From Hippophae tibetana (lineage: Eukaryota; Streptophyta; Magnoliopsida; Rosales; Elaeagnaceae), in assembly GCA_037013495.1 (NCBI GenBank), contig JAZDXN010000030.1, positions 1,178,001 to 1,242,000 on the forward strand: a DNA stretch of 64,000 bases, written 5' to 3'. This document shows positions 38,200-49,360 of this stretch, in pieces. The notes beneath the pieces were generated by a model. It saw only the letters and a program-made list of their open reading frames with translations. It did no database searches and was not told the origin of the DNA. Made by a program: the position numbers and the translations under genes. Positions within the stretch are counted from its first letter, which is position 1; the number at the start of each line of letters is the position of its first letter.

Positions 38200-38345
38200 C
38201 CACCTTTGGTGGGGTTAGATATTCTTTGTTAACTAAACAAATCAATTAACACCTATGGGTGGGGTTGATAACTAATATGCTTAATTAAATTAATTCCTTT
38301 TTCTAAGAGATTGAAAATGAACCATTTAAATGCCACCTTTGGTGG
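38200..38345 (-). other. Three repeated small hairpins in the LTR R-U5 region (5' LTR)
   Basis: CCACCTTTGGTGG (38200-38212), CACCTATGGGTG (38250-38261) and CCACCTTTGGTGG (38333-38345), each followed by GGGTT, form three short stem-loops. They lie downstream of the predicted cap site and would be in the RNA leader. The same three are at 26552-26697 in the other LTR. Confidence 0.7.
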
Positions 38346-39118
38346 GGTTAGACAATTTAAACATTATTCAAGGTGTCCAAATTAAACTTAAGAATTTAAT
38401 TATCCGAGTACTAACTTTCAAGTTTTAAAACCACTATTGAAAACATGTTGTCAATACATTTTCACATAATAATTCTTATAAAAACTTTTGAAATAGAGTT
38501 TCACTCTAACTACCGGGCGATTGTACCAACAAATAAAAGAGCACTACTCTAAATTAGACCGGATAACTAAACCTTAAAATCTAATTTTCGGGTTTAAGTT
38601 TGTAATGAAAAATAATATATTTCTCTCTAACATTCTTAATATAAAATCTTGAATAAAAACAAAATCAATTCATTTTAAAGATTTTTACCTATTTAATATT
38701 TCGCAAGCATAACAACGTCGTTATTACATCATTTTTACTAAACAGCTAGCATAGTTAAATTTAACCACAGACAAGTTGAATATAACATGTAAGAATAAAG
38801 CGTAAAAATAACTGTAAAGAAAATAAAATCCTTACAGAACTTCGACGCTATTCCCGTTGCTAGAAAACCTCCGAGCGGAATTTGCACTTCCATATATTGA
38901 ATCAAAAATCTAAATTATTACAAAAACATTACAAGTTCCTCTCAAAAAGAGAAGAACACTAAACCTAAGAGAATTGAACTAAAAACTAAGAGAAAAAAAA
39001 CTAAGAAAAGCTTAGAAACTTAGAAAGAAACTAAGAGAAACTAAAAACTAAGAAATGAGAGAAAGAAAGAAGAGAGAAGTGAGTTTTGAAGGTGTGATTT
39101 GAAGTGAATGGAAGGGGG

Positions 39119-39128
39119 GTATTTATAG
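39119..39128 (-). promoter_or_regulatory. TATA box of the 5' LTR promoter
   Basis: The minus strand reads CTATAAATAC, a good plant TATA box. Transcription should start about 25-35 bases further on, near 39090. That divides the LTR into U3 of about 700 bp and R-U5 of about 1.4 kb. The enhancer-like cluster (39206-39254) lies about 80-125 bp upstream. Confidence 0.8.
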
Positions 39129-39205
39129 GTGAGGATGGAGAGAAAAAATGAGTAAAAAAATGTTAAAAAAATATTAAAAAATGTAAAAACGCGTATTGGA
39201 ATTGC

Positions 39206-39254
39206 TGATGTCATCAATGACGTCAGCATGACGTCACAGGGGCGGCTGCACGTG
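39206..39254 (-). promoter_or_regulatory. bZIP/as-1-like cluster plus G-box in the U3
   Basis: Three sites sit side by side: TGATGTCA (39206-39213), TGACGTCA (39218-39225) and TGACGTCA (39229-39236), with centres 12 and 11 bp apart, followed by the G-box CACGTG (39249-39254). TGA-class bZIP factors bind paired TGACG sites with about this spacing in as-1 elements, and G-boxes bind bZIP and bHLH factors. This suggests, as inference, stress- or salicylate-linked control of the retrotransposon. Confidence 0.75.
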
Positions 39255-39490
39255 AAAAATGGGGCGAAAACGCGTTGGGCGCGCGGAGGGGGGCTGCTGG
39301 GGCGCTGCGCGCGCGCGCTGGGGCTGTCGCTGCGCGCAGCTCGGCGCGCGTGAACAGTGCTAGCGCGCTGCGCTGCGCGCAGCTTGGCATGCCAGCGCGC
39401 GCGGGCGCGCGCGGAGTGGGGCGCGCTGGGGCGCGCGCGGCTGGGCGCTGGGGCGCTGGGCTGCGCGCACGGCTGGGCTGCGGCGCACGA
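39239..39490. repeat. GC-rich minisatellite-like tract in the 5' LTR U3
   Basis: About 250 bp of very GC- and CpG-rich DNA built from variants of GGGGCGCTGGG and GCGCGCGC, in an otherwise AT-rich element. It is 51 bp longer than the 3' LTR copy, through extra or lost units. Long reading frames cross it on both strands, but they are low-complexity Ala/Arg/Pro-rich shadows. Confidence 0.9.
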
Positions 39491-39787
39491 TTTCCGTCTT
39501 TTTGACATTTTTGACCTTTTCGACCCATTTCGTCCGATTTTTCCATGTTTGTTGACCTTTTCTCACTTATTTATTGATATATTTGTGATGTATTACTTCA
39601 AATATTCCTCTTTGAGTCTTTACATTGCGTTTTTAAGCCAAAATACCTGAAAAACAATAAAAATACCCGTGATTCCGAAAAAGACAAATTTATATAAATA
39701 TATGATAAAACATATAAATATATGTATTTTTAATCAATTAAGGTACATAAAATCATAGTTATTTTAGTGCTTTTTGAGCACTCATCA

Positions 39788-39792
39788 CATGC
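39788..39792. repeat. Target-site duplication, right copy (CATGC)
   Basis: This matches the left copy exactly and continues into AAACATTCAAAC, the normal satellite sequence. The insertion is therefore simple, with no flanking rearrangement. Confidence 0.95.
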
Positions 39793-42700
39793 AAACATTC
39801 AAACAATAAATTTGTATTGTATATAAGATCTCCAAATATAACTATATTATCTTCTACAAGTTCAATATAAGTGTTACCATTATTCTCCCTACAAACAGCT
39901 TCTATATATAGGTTAATATAACTGAAAATCATTTATTTTTGCCAACTAATTCAGAGTAAAATAAATTGGTTTAATGTAATTTTCTCTACCAAATGTCTTA
40001 TTTTTTTTTGGCAAAAATTAAAATATGTTAAAGTTATATAAAATAAATAAACTCACTTTTACTATTTTATAATAAATGTATTAAAAATGTTATAAATAAA
40101 TAAATAATACATAAAGTGTTTCCTTTATGTGAAATAAATCATATTAAATAAAAACATATATAAGTAGATACTATAAATATATATATTAGATTGAATGAAA
40201 TCATTATTTACCAATTAAAAAATGCTATTAGTCGTTGAAATATCATACATTCCACATGTATCTTAAAAGTAGGAGAAATTAGAAAACCAAGATTAAGAGA
40301 CAAGGGGATTACCTTTTGTGGTGTCGATACCCTAGACATGATCGTGCAATATCCAACAAAATTATGCACGTAATTGTTAAACTTATACAAATAAGAGTAG
40401 ATTATAATTTATACATACGTAATTTTGGTATCATATTATGAGCTAATAAATATTTTACATATTTTGTTAATATTTCTTTGAAATCTTACTTTTATAATTA
40501 GGAATATGTCTAACAATTCTACAAACATAAATACGGATTGCAAAAATTCATAAATTATCTTGATACAAAAATTCCACGTTTGCATGCAAACATTCAAACA
40601 ATAAATTTGTATTGTATATAAGATCTCCAAATATAACTATATTATCTTCGACAAGTTCAATATGAAGTGTTACCATTGTTCTCCCTTCAAACAGCTTCTA
40701 TATATAGGTTAATATAACTGAAAATCATTTTTTTTGCCAACTAATTCAGAGTAAAATAAATTGGTTTAATGTAATTTTCTCTACCAAATGTCTAATTTTG
40801 TTTTGCAAAAATTAAAATATGTTAAAGTTATATAAAATAAATAAACTCACTTTTACTATTTTATAATAAATGTATTAAAAATGTTATAAATAAATAAATA
40901 ATACATAAAGTGTTTCCTTTATGTGAAATAAATCATATTAAATAAAATAATATATAAGTAGATACTATAAATATATATATTAGATTGAATGAAATCATTA
41001 TTTACCAATTAAAAAAAGCTATTAGTCGTTGAAATATCATACATTCCACATGTATCTTAAAAGTAGGCGAAATTGGAAAACCAAGATTAAGAGACAAGAG
41101 GATTACCCTTTGTGGTGTCGATACCCTAGACATGATCGTGCAATATCCAACAAAATTATGCACGTAATTGTTAAAATTATACAAATAAGAGTAGATTATA
41201 ATTTATACATACGTAATTTTGGTATCATATTATGAGCTAATAAATATTTTACAGATTTTGTTAATATTTCATTGAAGTCTTACTTTTATAATTAGGAATA
41301 TGTCTAACAATTCTACAAACATAAATACGGATTGCCAAAATTCATAAATTATCATGATACAAAAATTCCACGTTTGCATGCAAACATTCAAACAATAAAT
41401 TTGTATTGTATATAAGATCTCCAAATATAACTATATTATCTTCTACAAGTTCAATATGAAGTGTTACCATTATTCTCCCTACAAACAACTTCTATATATA
41501 GGTTAATATAACTGAAAATCATTTTTTTTGCCAACTAATTCAGAGTAAAATAAATTGGTTTAATGTAATTTTCTCTACCAAATGTCTTATTTTGTTTTGC
41601 AAAAATTAAAATATGTTAAAGTTATATAAAATAAATAAACTCACTTTTACTATTTTATAATAAATGTATTAAAAATGTTATAAATAAATAAATAATACAT
41701 AAAGTGTTTCCTTTATTTGAAATAAATCATATTAAATAAAAAAATATATAAGTAGATACTATAAATATATATATTAGATTGAATGAAATCATTATTTACC
41801 AATTAAAAAATGCTATTAGTCGTTGAAATATCATACATTCCACATGTATCTTAAAAGTAGGAGAAATTAGAAAACCAAGATTAAGAGACAAGGGGATTAC
41901 CTTTTGTGGTGTCGATACCCTAGACATGATCGTGTAATATCCAACAAAATTATGCACGTAATTGTTAAACTTATACAAATAAGAGTAGATTATAATTTAT
42001 ACATACGTAATTTTGGTATCATATTATGAGCTAGAAATATTTTACAGATTTTGTTAATATTTCTTTGAAGTCTTACTTTTATAATTAGGAATATGTCTAA
42101 CAATTCTACAAACATAAATACGGATTGCCAAAATTCATAAATTATCTCGATACAAAAATTCCTCGTTTGCATGCAAACATTCAAACAATAAATTTGTATT
42201 GTATATAAGATCTCCAAATATAACTATATTATCTTCTACAAGTTCAATATGAAGTGTTACCATTATTCTCCCTACAAACAGCTTCTATATATAGGTTAAT
42301 ATAACTGAAAATCATTTATTTTTGCCAACTAATTCAGAGTAAAATAAATTGGTTTAATGTAATTTTCTCTACCAAATGTCTTATTTTTTTTTGGCAAAAA
42401 TTAAAATATGTTAAAGTTATATAAAATAAATAAACTCACTTTTACTATTTTATAATAAATGTATTAAAAATGTTATAAATAAATAAATAATACATAAAGT
42501 GTTTCCTTTATGTGAAATAAATCATATTAAATAAAAATATATATAAGTAGATACTATAAATATATATATTAGATTGAATGAAATCATTATTTACCAATTA
42601 AAAAATGCTATTAGTCATTCAAATATCATACATTCCACATGTATCTTAAAAGTAGGAGAAATTAGAAAACCAAGATTAAGAGACAAGGGGATTACCTTTT

Positions 42701-45700
42701 GTGGTGTCGATACCCTAGACATGATCGTGCAATATCCAACAAAATTATGCACGTAATTGTTAAACTTATACAAATAAGAGTAGATTATAATTTATACATA
42801 CGTAATTTTGGTATCATATTATGAGCTAATAAATATTTTACATATTTTGTTAATATTTCTTTGAAATCTTACTTTTATAATTAGGAATATGTCTAACAAT
42901 TCTACAAACATAAATACGGATTGCAAAAATTCATAAATTATCTTGATACAAAAATTCCACGTTTGCATGCAAACATTCAAACAATAAATTTGTATTGTAT
43001 ATAAGATCTCCAAATATAACTATATTATCTTCGACAAGTTCAATATGAAGTGTTACCATTGTTCTCCCTTCAAACAGCTTCTATATATAGGTTAATATAA
43101 CTGAAAATCATTTTTTTTGCCAACTAATTCAGAGTAAAATAAATTGGTTTAATGTAATTTTCTCTACCAAATGTCTTATTTTGTTTTGCAAAAATTAAAA
43201 TATGTTAAAGTTATATAAAATAAATAAACTCACTTTTACTATTTTATAATAAATGTATTAAAAATGTTATAAATAAATAAATAATACATAAAGTGTTTCC
43301 TTTATGTGAAATAAATCATATTAAATAAAATAATATATAAGTAGATACTATAAATATATATATTAGATTGAATGAAATCATTATTTACCAATTAAAAAAA
43401 GCTATTAGTCGTTGAAATATCATACATTCCACATGTATCTTAAAAGTAGGCAAAATTGGAAAACCAAGATTAAGAGACAAGAGGATTACCCTTTGTGGTG
43501 TCGATACCCTAGACATGATCGTGCAATATCCAACAAAATTATGCACGTAATTGTTAAAATTATACAAATAAGAGTAGATTATAATTTATACATACGTAAT
43601 TTTGGTATCAAATTATGAGCTAATAAATATTTTACAGATTTTGTTAATATTTCTTTGAAGTCTTACTTTTATAATTAGGAATATGTCTAACAATTCTACA
43701 AACATAAATACGGATTGCCAAAATTCATAAATTATCATGATACAAAAATTCCACGTTTGCATGCAAACATTCAAACAATAAATTTGTATTGTATATAAGA
43801 TCTCCAAATATAACTATATTATCTTCTACAAGTTCAATATGAAGTGTTACCATTATTCTCCCTACAAACAACTTCTATATATAGGTTAATATAACTGAAA
43901 ATCATTTTTTTTGCCAACTAATTCAGAGTAAAATAAATTGGTTTAATGTAATTTTCTCTACCAAATGTCTTATTTTGTTTTGCAAAAATTAAAATATGTT
44001 AAAGTTATATAAAATAAATAAACTCACTTTTACTATTTTATAATAAATGTATTAAAAATGTTATAAATAAATAAATAATACATAAAGTGTTTCCTTTATT
44101 TGAAATAAATAATATTAAATAAAAAAATATATAAGTAGATACTATAAATATATATATTAGATTGAATGAAATCATTATTTACCAATTAAAAAATGCTATT
44201 AGTCGTTGAAATATCATACATTCCACATGTATCTTAAAAGTAGGAGAAATTAGAAAACCAAGATTAAGAGACAAGGGGATTACCTTTTGTGGTGTCGATA
44301 CCCTAGACATGATCGTGCAATATCCAACAAAATTATGCACGTAATTGTTAAACTTATACAAATAAGAGTAGATTATAATTTATACATACGTAATTTTGGT
44401 ATCATATTATGAGCTAATAAATATTTTACAGATTTTGTTAATATTTCTTTGAAGTCTTACTTTTATAATTAGGAATATGTCTAACAATTCTACAAACATA
44501 AATACGGATTGCCAAAATTCATAAATTATCTCGATACAAAAATTCCTCGTTTGCATGCAAACATTCAAACAATAAATTTGTATTGTATATAAGATCTCCA
44601 AATATAACTATATTATCTTCTACAAGTTCAATATGAAGTGTTACCATTATTCTCCCTACAAACAGCTTCTATATATAGGTTAATATAACTGAAAATCATT
44701 TATTTTTGCCAACTAATTCAGAGTAAAATAAATTGGTTTAATGTAATTTTCTCTACCAAATGTCTTATTTTTTTTTGGCAAAAATTAAAATATGTTAAAG
44801 TTATATAAAATAAATAAACTCACTTTTACTATTTTATAATAAATGTATTAAAAATGTTATAAATAAATAAATAATACATAAAGTGTTTCCTTTATGTGAA
44901 ATAAATCATATTAAATAAAAAAAAATATAAGTAGATACTATAAATATATATATTAGATTGAATGAAATCATTATTTACCAATTAAAAAATGCTATTAGTC
45001 ATTCAAATATCATACATTCCACATGTATCTTAAAAGTAGGAGAAATTAGAAAACCAAGATTAAGAGACAAGGGGATTACCTTTTGTGGTGTCGATACCCT
45101 AGACATGATCGTGCAATATCCAATAAAATTATGCACGTAATTGTTAAACTTATACAAATAAGAGTAGATTATAATTTATACATACGTAATTTTGGTATCA
45201 TATTATGAGCTAATAAATATTTTACATATTTTGTTAATATTTCTTTGAAATCTTACTTTTATAATTAGGAATATGTCTAACAATTCTACAAACATAAATA
45301 CGGATTGCAAAAATTCATAAATTATCTTGATACAAAAATTCCACGTTTGCATGCAAACATTCAAACAATAAATTTGTATTGTATATAAGATCTCCAAATA
45401 TAACTATATTATCTTCGACAAGTTCAATATGAAGTGTTACCATTGTTCTCCCTTCAAACAGCTTCTATATATAGGTTAATATAACTGAAAATCATTTTTT
45501 TTGCCAACTAATTCAGAGTAAAATAAATTGGTTTAATGTAATTTTCTCTACCAAATGTCTTATTTTGTTTTGCAAAAATTAAAATATGTTAAAGTTATAT
45601 AAAATAAATAAACTCACTTTTACTATTTTATAATAAATGTATTAAAAATGTTATAAATAAATAAATAATACATAAAGTGTTTCCTTTATGTGAAATAAAT

Positions 45701-46200
45701 CATATTAAATAAAATAATATATAAGTAGATACTATAAATATATATATTAGATTGAATGAAATCATTATTTACCAATTAAAAAAAGCTATTAGTCGTTGAA
45801 ATATCATACATTCCACATGTATCTTAAAAGTAGGCGAAATTGGAAAACCAAGATTAAGAGACAAGAGGATTACCCTTTGTGGTGTCGATACCCTAGACAT
45901 GATCGTGCAATATCCAACAAAATTATGCACGTAATTGTTAAAATTATACAAATAAGAGTAGATTATAATTTATACATACGTAATTTTGGTATCATATTAT
46001 GAGCTAATAAATATTTTACAGATTTTGTTAATATTTCTTTGAAGTCTTACTTTTATAATTAGGAATATGTCTAACAATTCTACAAACATAAATACGGATT
46101 GCCAAAATTCATAAATTATCATGATACAAAAATTCCACGTTTGCATGCAAACATTCAAACAATAAATTTGTATTGTATATAAGATCTCCAAATATAACTA
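39793..46200 (+). repeat. Trimeric higher-order repeat, ~2383-bp period
   Basis: Three monomer types alternate regularly. One has ATCTTCGACAAG with CATTGTTCTCCC (40645, 43030 and 45413). One has ATTATCATGATAC with TTTACAGATTTTG. One has ATTATCTCGATAC with the TTTTTTTTTTGGC variant. Matching features recur every 2383-2384 bp (for example landmarks 40390, 42773 and 45157). The pattern breaks near 46200, where the third cycle switches variant. Related monomers lie just left of the retrotransposon (22900-26063), so the element landed inside this block. Confidence 0.85.
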
Positions 46201-47689
46201 TATTATCTTCGACAAGTTCAATATGAAGTGTTACCATTGTTCTCCCTACAAACAGCTTCTATATATAGGTTAATATAACTGAAAATCATTTTTTTTTGCC
46301 AACTAATTCAGAGTAAAATAAATTGGTTTAATGTAATTTTCTCTACCAAATGTCTTATTTTGTTTTGCAAAAATTAAAATATGTTAAAGTTATATAAAAT
46401 AAATAAACTCACTTTTACTATTTTATAATAAATGTATTAAAAATGTTATAAATAAATAAATAATACATAAAGTGTTTCCTTTATGTGAAATAAATCATAT
46501 TAAATAAAAAAAAATATAAGTAGATACTATAAATATATATATTAGATTGAATGAAATCATTATTTACCAATTAAAAAATGCTATTAGTCATTCAAATATC
46601 ATACATTCCACATGTATCTTAAAAGTAGGAGAAATTAGAAAACCAAGATTAAGAGACAAGGGGATTACCTTTTGTGGTGTCGATACCCTAGACATGATCG
46701 TGCAATATCCAACAAAATTATGCACGTAATTGTTAAACTTATACAAATAAGAGTAGATTATAATTTATACATACGTAATTTTGGTATCATATTATGAGCT
46801 AATAAATATTTTACATATTTTGTTAATATTTCTTTGAAATCTTACTTTTATAATTAGGAATATGTCTAACAATTCTACAAACATAAATACGGAATGCAAA
46901 AATTCATAAATTATCATGATACAAAAATTCCACGTTTGCATGCAAACATTCAAACAATAAATTTGTATTGTATATAAGATCTCCAAATATAACTATATTA
47001 TCTTCGACAAGTTCAATATGAAGTGTTACCATTGTTCTCCCTTCAAACAGCTTCTATATATAGGTTAATATAACTGAAAATCATTTTTTTTGCCAACTAA
47101 TTCAGAGTAAAATAAATTGGTTTAATGTAATTTTCTCTACCAAATGTCTTATTTTGTTTTGCAAAAATTAAAATATGTTAAAGTTATATAAAATAAATAA
47201 ACTCACTTTTACTATTTTATAATAAATGTATTAAAAATGTTATAAATAAATAAATAATACATAAAGTGTTTCCTTTATGTGAAATAAATCATATTAAATA
47301 AAATAATATATAAGTAGATACTATAAATATATATATTAGATTGAATGAAATCATTATTTACCAATTAAAAAAAGCTATTAGTCGTTGAAATATCATACAT
47401 TCCACATGTATCTTAAAAGTAGGCGAAATTGGAAAACCAAGATTAAGAGACAGGGGGATTACCCTTTGTGGTGTCGATACCCTAGACATGATCGTGCAAT
47501 ATCCAACAAAATTATGCACGTAATTGTTAAACTTATACAAATACGAGTAGATTATAATTTATACATACGAAATTTTGGTATAATATTATGAGCTAATAAA
47601 TATTTTACATATTTTGTTAATATTTCTTTGAAGTCTTACTTTTATAATTAGGAATATGTCTAACAATTCTACAAACATAAATACGGATT

Positions 47690-47830
47690 GCCAAATTTCA
47701 TAAATTATCACGATACAAAAATTACTCGTTTGCATGCGACCATGCAAACAATAAATTTGTATGGTCCATTAGATTTTCAATTATATATATATTATCTTCT
47801 ACAAGTTCGATATGATGTATTACCATTATT
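47690..47830 (+). repeat. Second copy of the diverged satellite segment
   Basis: This carries the same unusual string of variants as 4660-4800: CCAAATTTCATAAATTATCA, the GCGACCATGCAAAC form, GGTCCATTAGATTTTC, ACAAGTTCGATATGATGTA. The surrounding monomer is of ordinary type, so only this patch is shared. That fits gene conversion or an exchange breakpoint close to the palindrome. Confidence 0.8.
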
Positions 47831-48565
47831 CTCCCTACAAACAACTTCTATATATAGGTTAATATAACTGAAAATCATTTTTTTTGCCAACTAATTCAGA
47901 GTAAAATAAATTGGTTTAATGTAATTTTCTCTACCAAATGTCTTATTTTGTTTTGCAAAAATTAAAATATGTTAAAGTTATATAAAATAAATAAACTCAC
48001 TTTTACTATTTTATAATAAATGTATTAAAAATGTTATAAATAAATAAATAATACATAAAGTGTTTCCTTTATGTGAAATAAATCATATTAAATAAAAAAA
48101 TATATAAGTAGATAATATAAATATATATATTAGATTGAATGAAATCATTATTTACCAATTAAAAAATGCTATTAGTCGTTGAAATATCATACATTCCACA
48201 TGTATCTTAAAAGTAGGAGAAATTAGAAAACCAAGATTAAGAGACAAGGGGATTACCTTTTGTGGTGTCGATACCCTAGACATGATCGTGCAATATCCAA
48301 CAAAATTATGCACGTAATTGTTAAACTTATACAAATAAGAGTAGATTATAATTTATGCATACGTAATTTTGGTATCATATTATGAGCTAATAAATATTTT
48401 ACATATTTTGTTAATATTTCTTTGAAGTCTTACTTTTATAATTAGGAATATGTCTAACAATTCTACAAACATAAATACGGATTGCCAAAATTTATAAATT
48501 ATCTCGATACAAAAATTCCTCGTTTGCATGCGAACATTCAAATAATAAATTTGTATTGTATATAA

Positions 48566-49360
48566 GATCTCCAAATATAACTATATTATCTTCTACAAGT
48601 TCAGTATGAAGTGTTAACATTATTCTCCCTACAAACAGCTTCTATATATAGGTTAATATAACTGAAAATCATTTATTTTTGCCAACTAATTCAGAGTAAA
48701 ATAAATTGGTTTAATGTAATTTTCTCTACCAAATGTCTTATTTTTTTTGGCAAAAATTAAAATATGTTAAAGTTATATAAAATAAATAAACTAACTTTTA
48801 CTATTTTATAATAAATGTATTAAAAATGTTATAAATAAATAAATAATACATAAAGTGTTTCCTTTATGTGAAATAAATCATATTAAATAAAATCACATAT
48901 AAGTAGATACTATAAATATATATATTAGATTGAATGAAATGATTATTTACCAATTAAAAAAAGCTATTAGTGGTTGAAATATCATACATTCCACATGTAT
49001 CTTAAAAGTAGGAGAAATTGGACAACCAAGATTAAGAGACATGGGGATTACCCTTTGTGGTGTCGATACCCTAGACATGATCGTGCAATATCCAACAAAA
49101 TTATGCACGTAATTGTTAAAATTATACAAATAATAGTAGATTATAATTTATACATACGTAATTTTGGTATCATATTATGAGCTAATAAATATTTTACATA
49201 TTTTGTTAATATTTCTTTGAAGTCTTACTTTTATAATTAGGAATATGTCTAATAATTCTACAAACATAAATACGGATTGCCAAAATTCATAAATTATCTC
49301 GATACAAAAATTCCTCGTTTGCATGCAAACATTCAAACAATAAATTTGTATTGTATATAA
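48566..49360 (+). repeat. Representative satellite monomer (795 bp)
   Basis: One full monomer, taken from GATCTCCAAATATAAC to the base before the next occurrence. In order it holds the ATTATCTTCTACAAGTTC segment, ATTCTCCCTACAAACAGC, a TATATATAGGTTAATATAAC stretch, a T-rich run before GCCAACTAATT, an AT-rich half with TAAATAAATAAATAATAC, the less AT-rich core (about 48960-49180, with GGTGTCGATACCCTAGAC), and the 14-bp palindrome at 49317-49330. Short reading frames of 60-68 codons cross the core on both strands. Those I checked begin at TTG, not ATG, and are not proposed as genes. Confidence 0.9.

Larger units (their letters stand above)
26064..39787 (-). mobile_element. Complete Athila-lineage Ty3/gypsy LTR retrotransposon, 13,724 bp
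   Basis: The element is bounded by two near-identical LTRs (2025 and 2076 bp) that start TGATGA and end TCATCA, and is flanked by a CATGC target duplication. A primer-binding site complementary to tRNA-Asp lies beside the right LTR and a purine tract beside the left LTR, so transcription runs right to left. The order is gag, then a second gag fused to protease, RT, RNase H and integrase, then a long non-coding tail. Lineage evidence is the VDNAAGG and NSQQ Gag signatures, the DLGAS protease, the FMDD RT motif, the tRNA-Asp primer and the long LTRs, all typical of Athila. No env-like ORF remains. Both ORFs are open. LTR similarity (about ten substitutions in roughly 2.0 kb) points to insertion within the last few hundred thousand years at usual plant rates, which is an inference. 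Confidence 0.97.
37712..39787 (-). repeat. 5' LTR of the retrotransposon (2076 bp)
   Basis: This is the upstream LTR for minus-strand transcription because it abuts the primer-binding site. It holds, in transcription order, U3 (39787 to about 39092) with a GC-rich tract, bZIP-type sites and a TATA box, then a long R-U5 of about 1.4 kb down to 37712. It is 51 bp longer than the 3' LTR, entirely through copy-number change in the GC-rich tract. Elsewhere I see about ten single-base differences (for example ATATTTATAA versus ACATTTATAA near 37760). The terminal hexamers form the inverted repeat TGATGA/TCATCA. Confidence 0.96.

Noticed and set aside
39041..39650. Matching Ala/Arg/Pro-rich frames (up to 155 codons) in the other LTR
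   Set aside because: Same artefact as in the 3' LTR. The protein differs wherever the repeat number differs, which a real gene would not tolerate.
48960..49180. CENP-B-box-like motif in the less AT-rich core of the monomer
   Set aside because: I looked for the TTCG....A..CGGG pattern and did not find a convincing match. Centromere identity cannot be claimed from sequence alone.
49317..49330. The repeated palindrome as a CRISPR repeat or replication origin
   Set aside because: It recurs once per ~795 bp in a eukaryotic satellite with nearly identical intervening DNA, so there are no unique spacers. Nothing else points to an origin.
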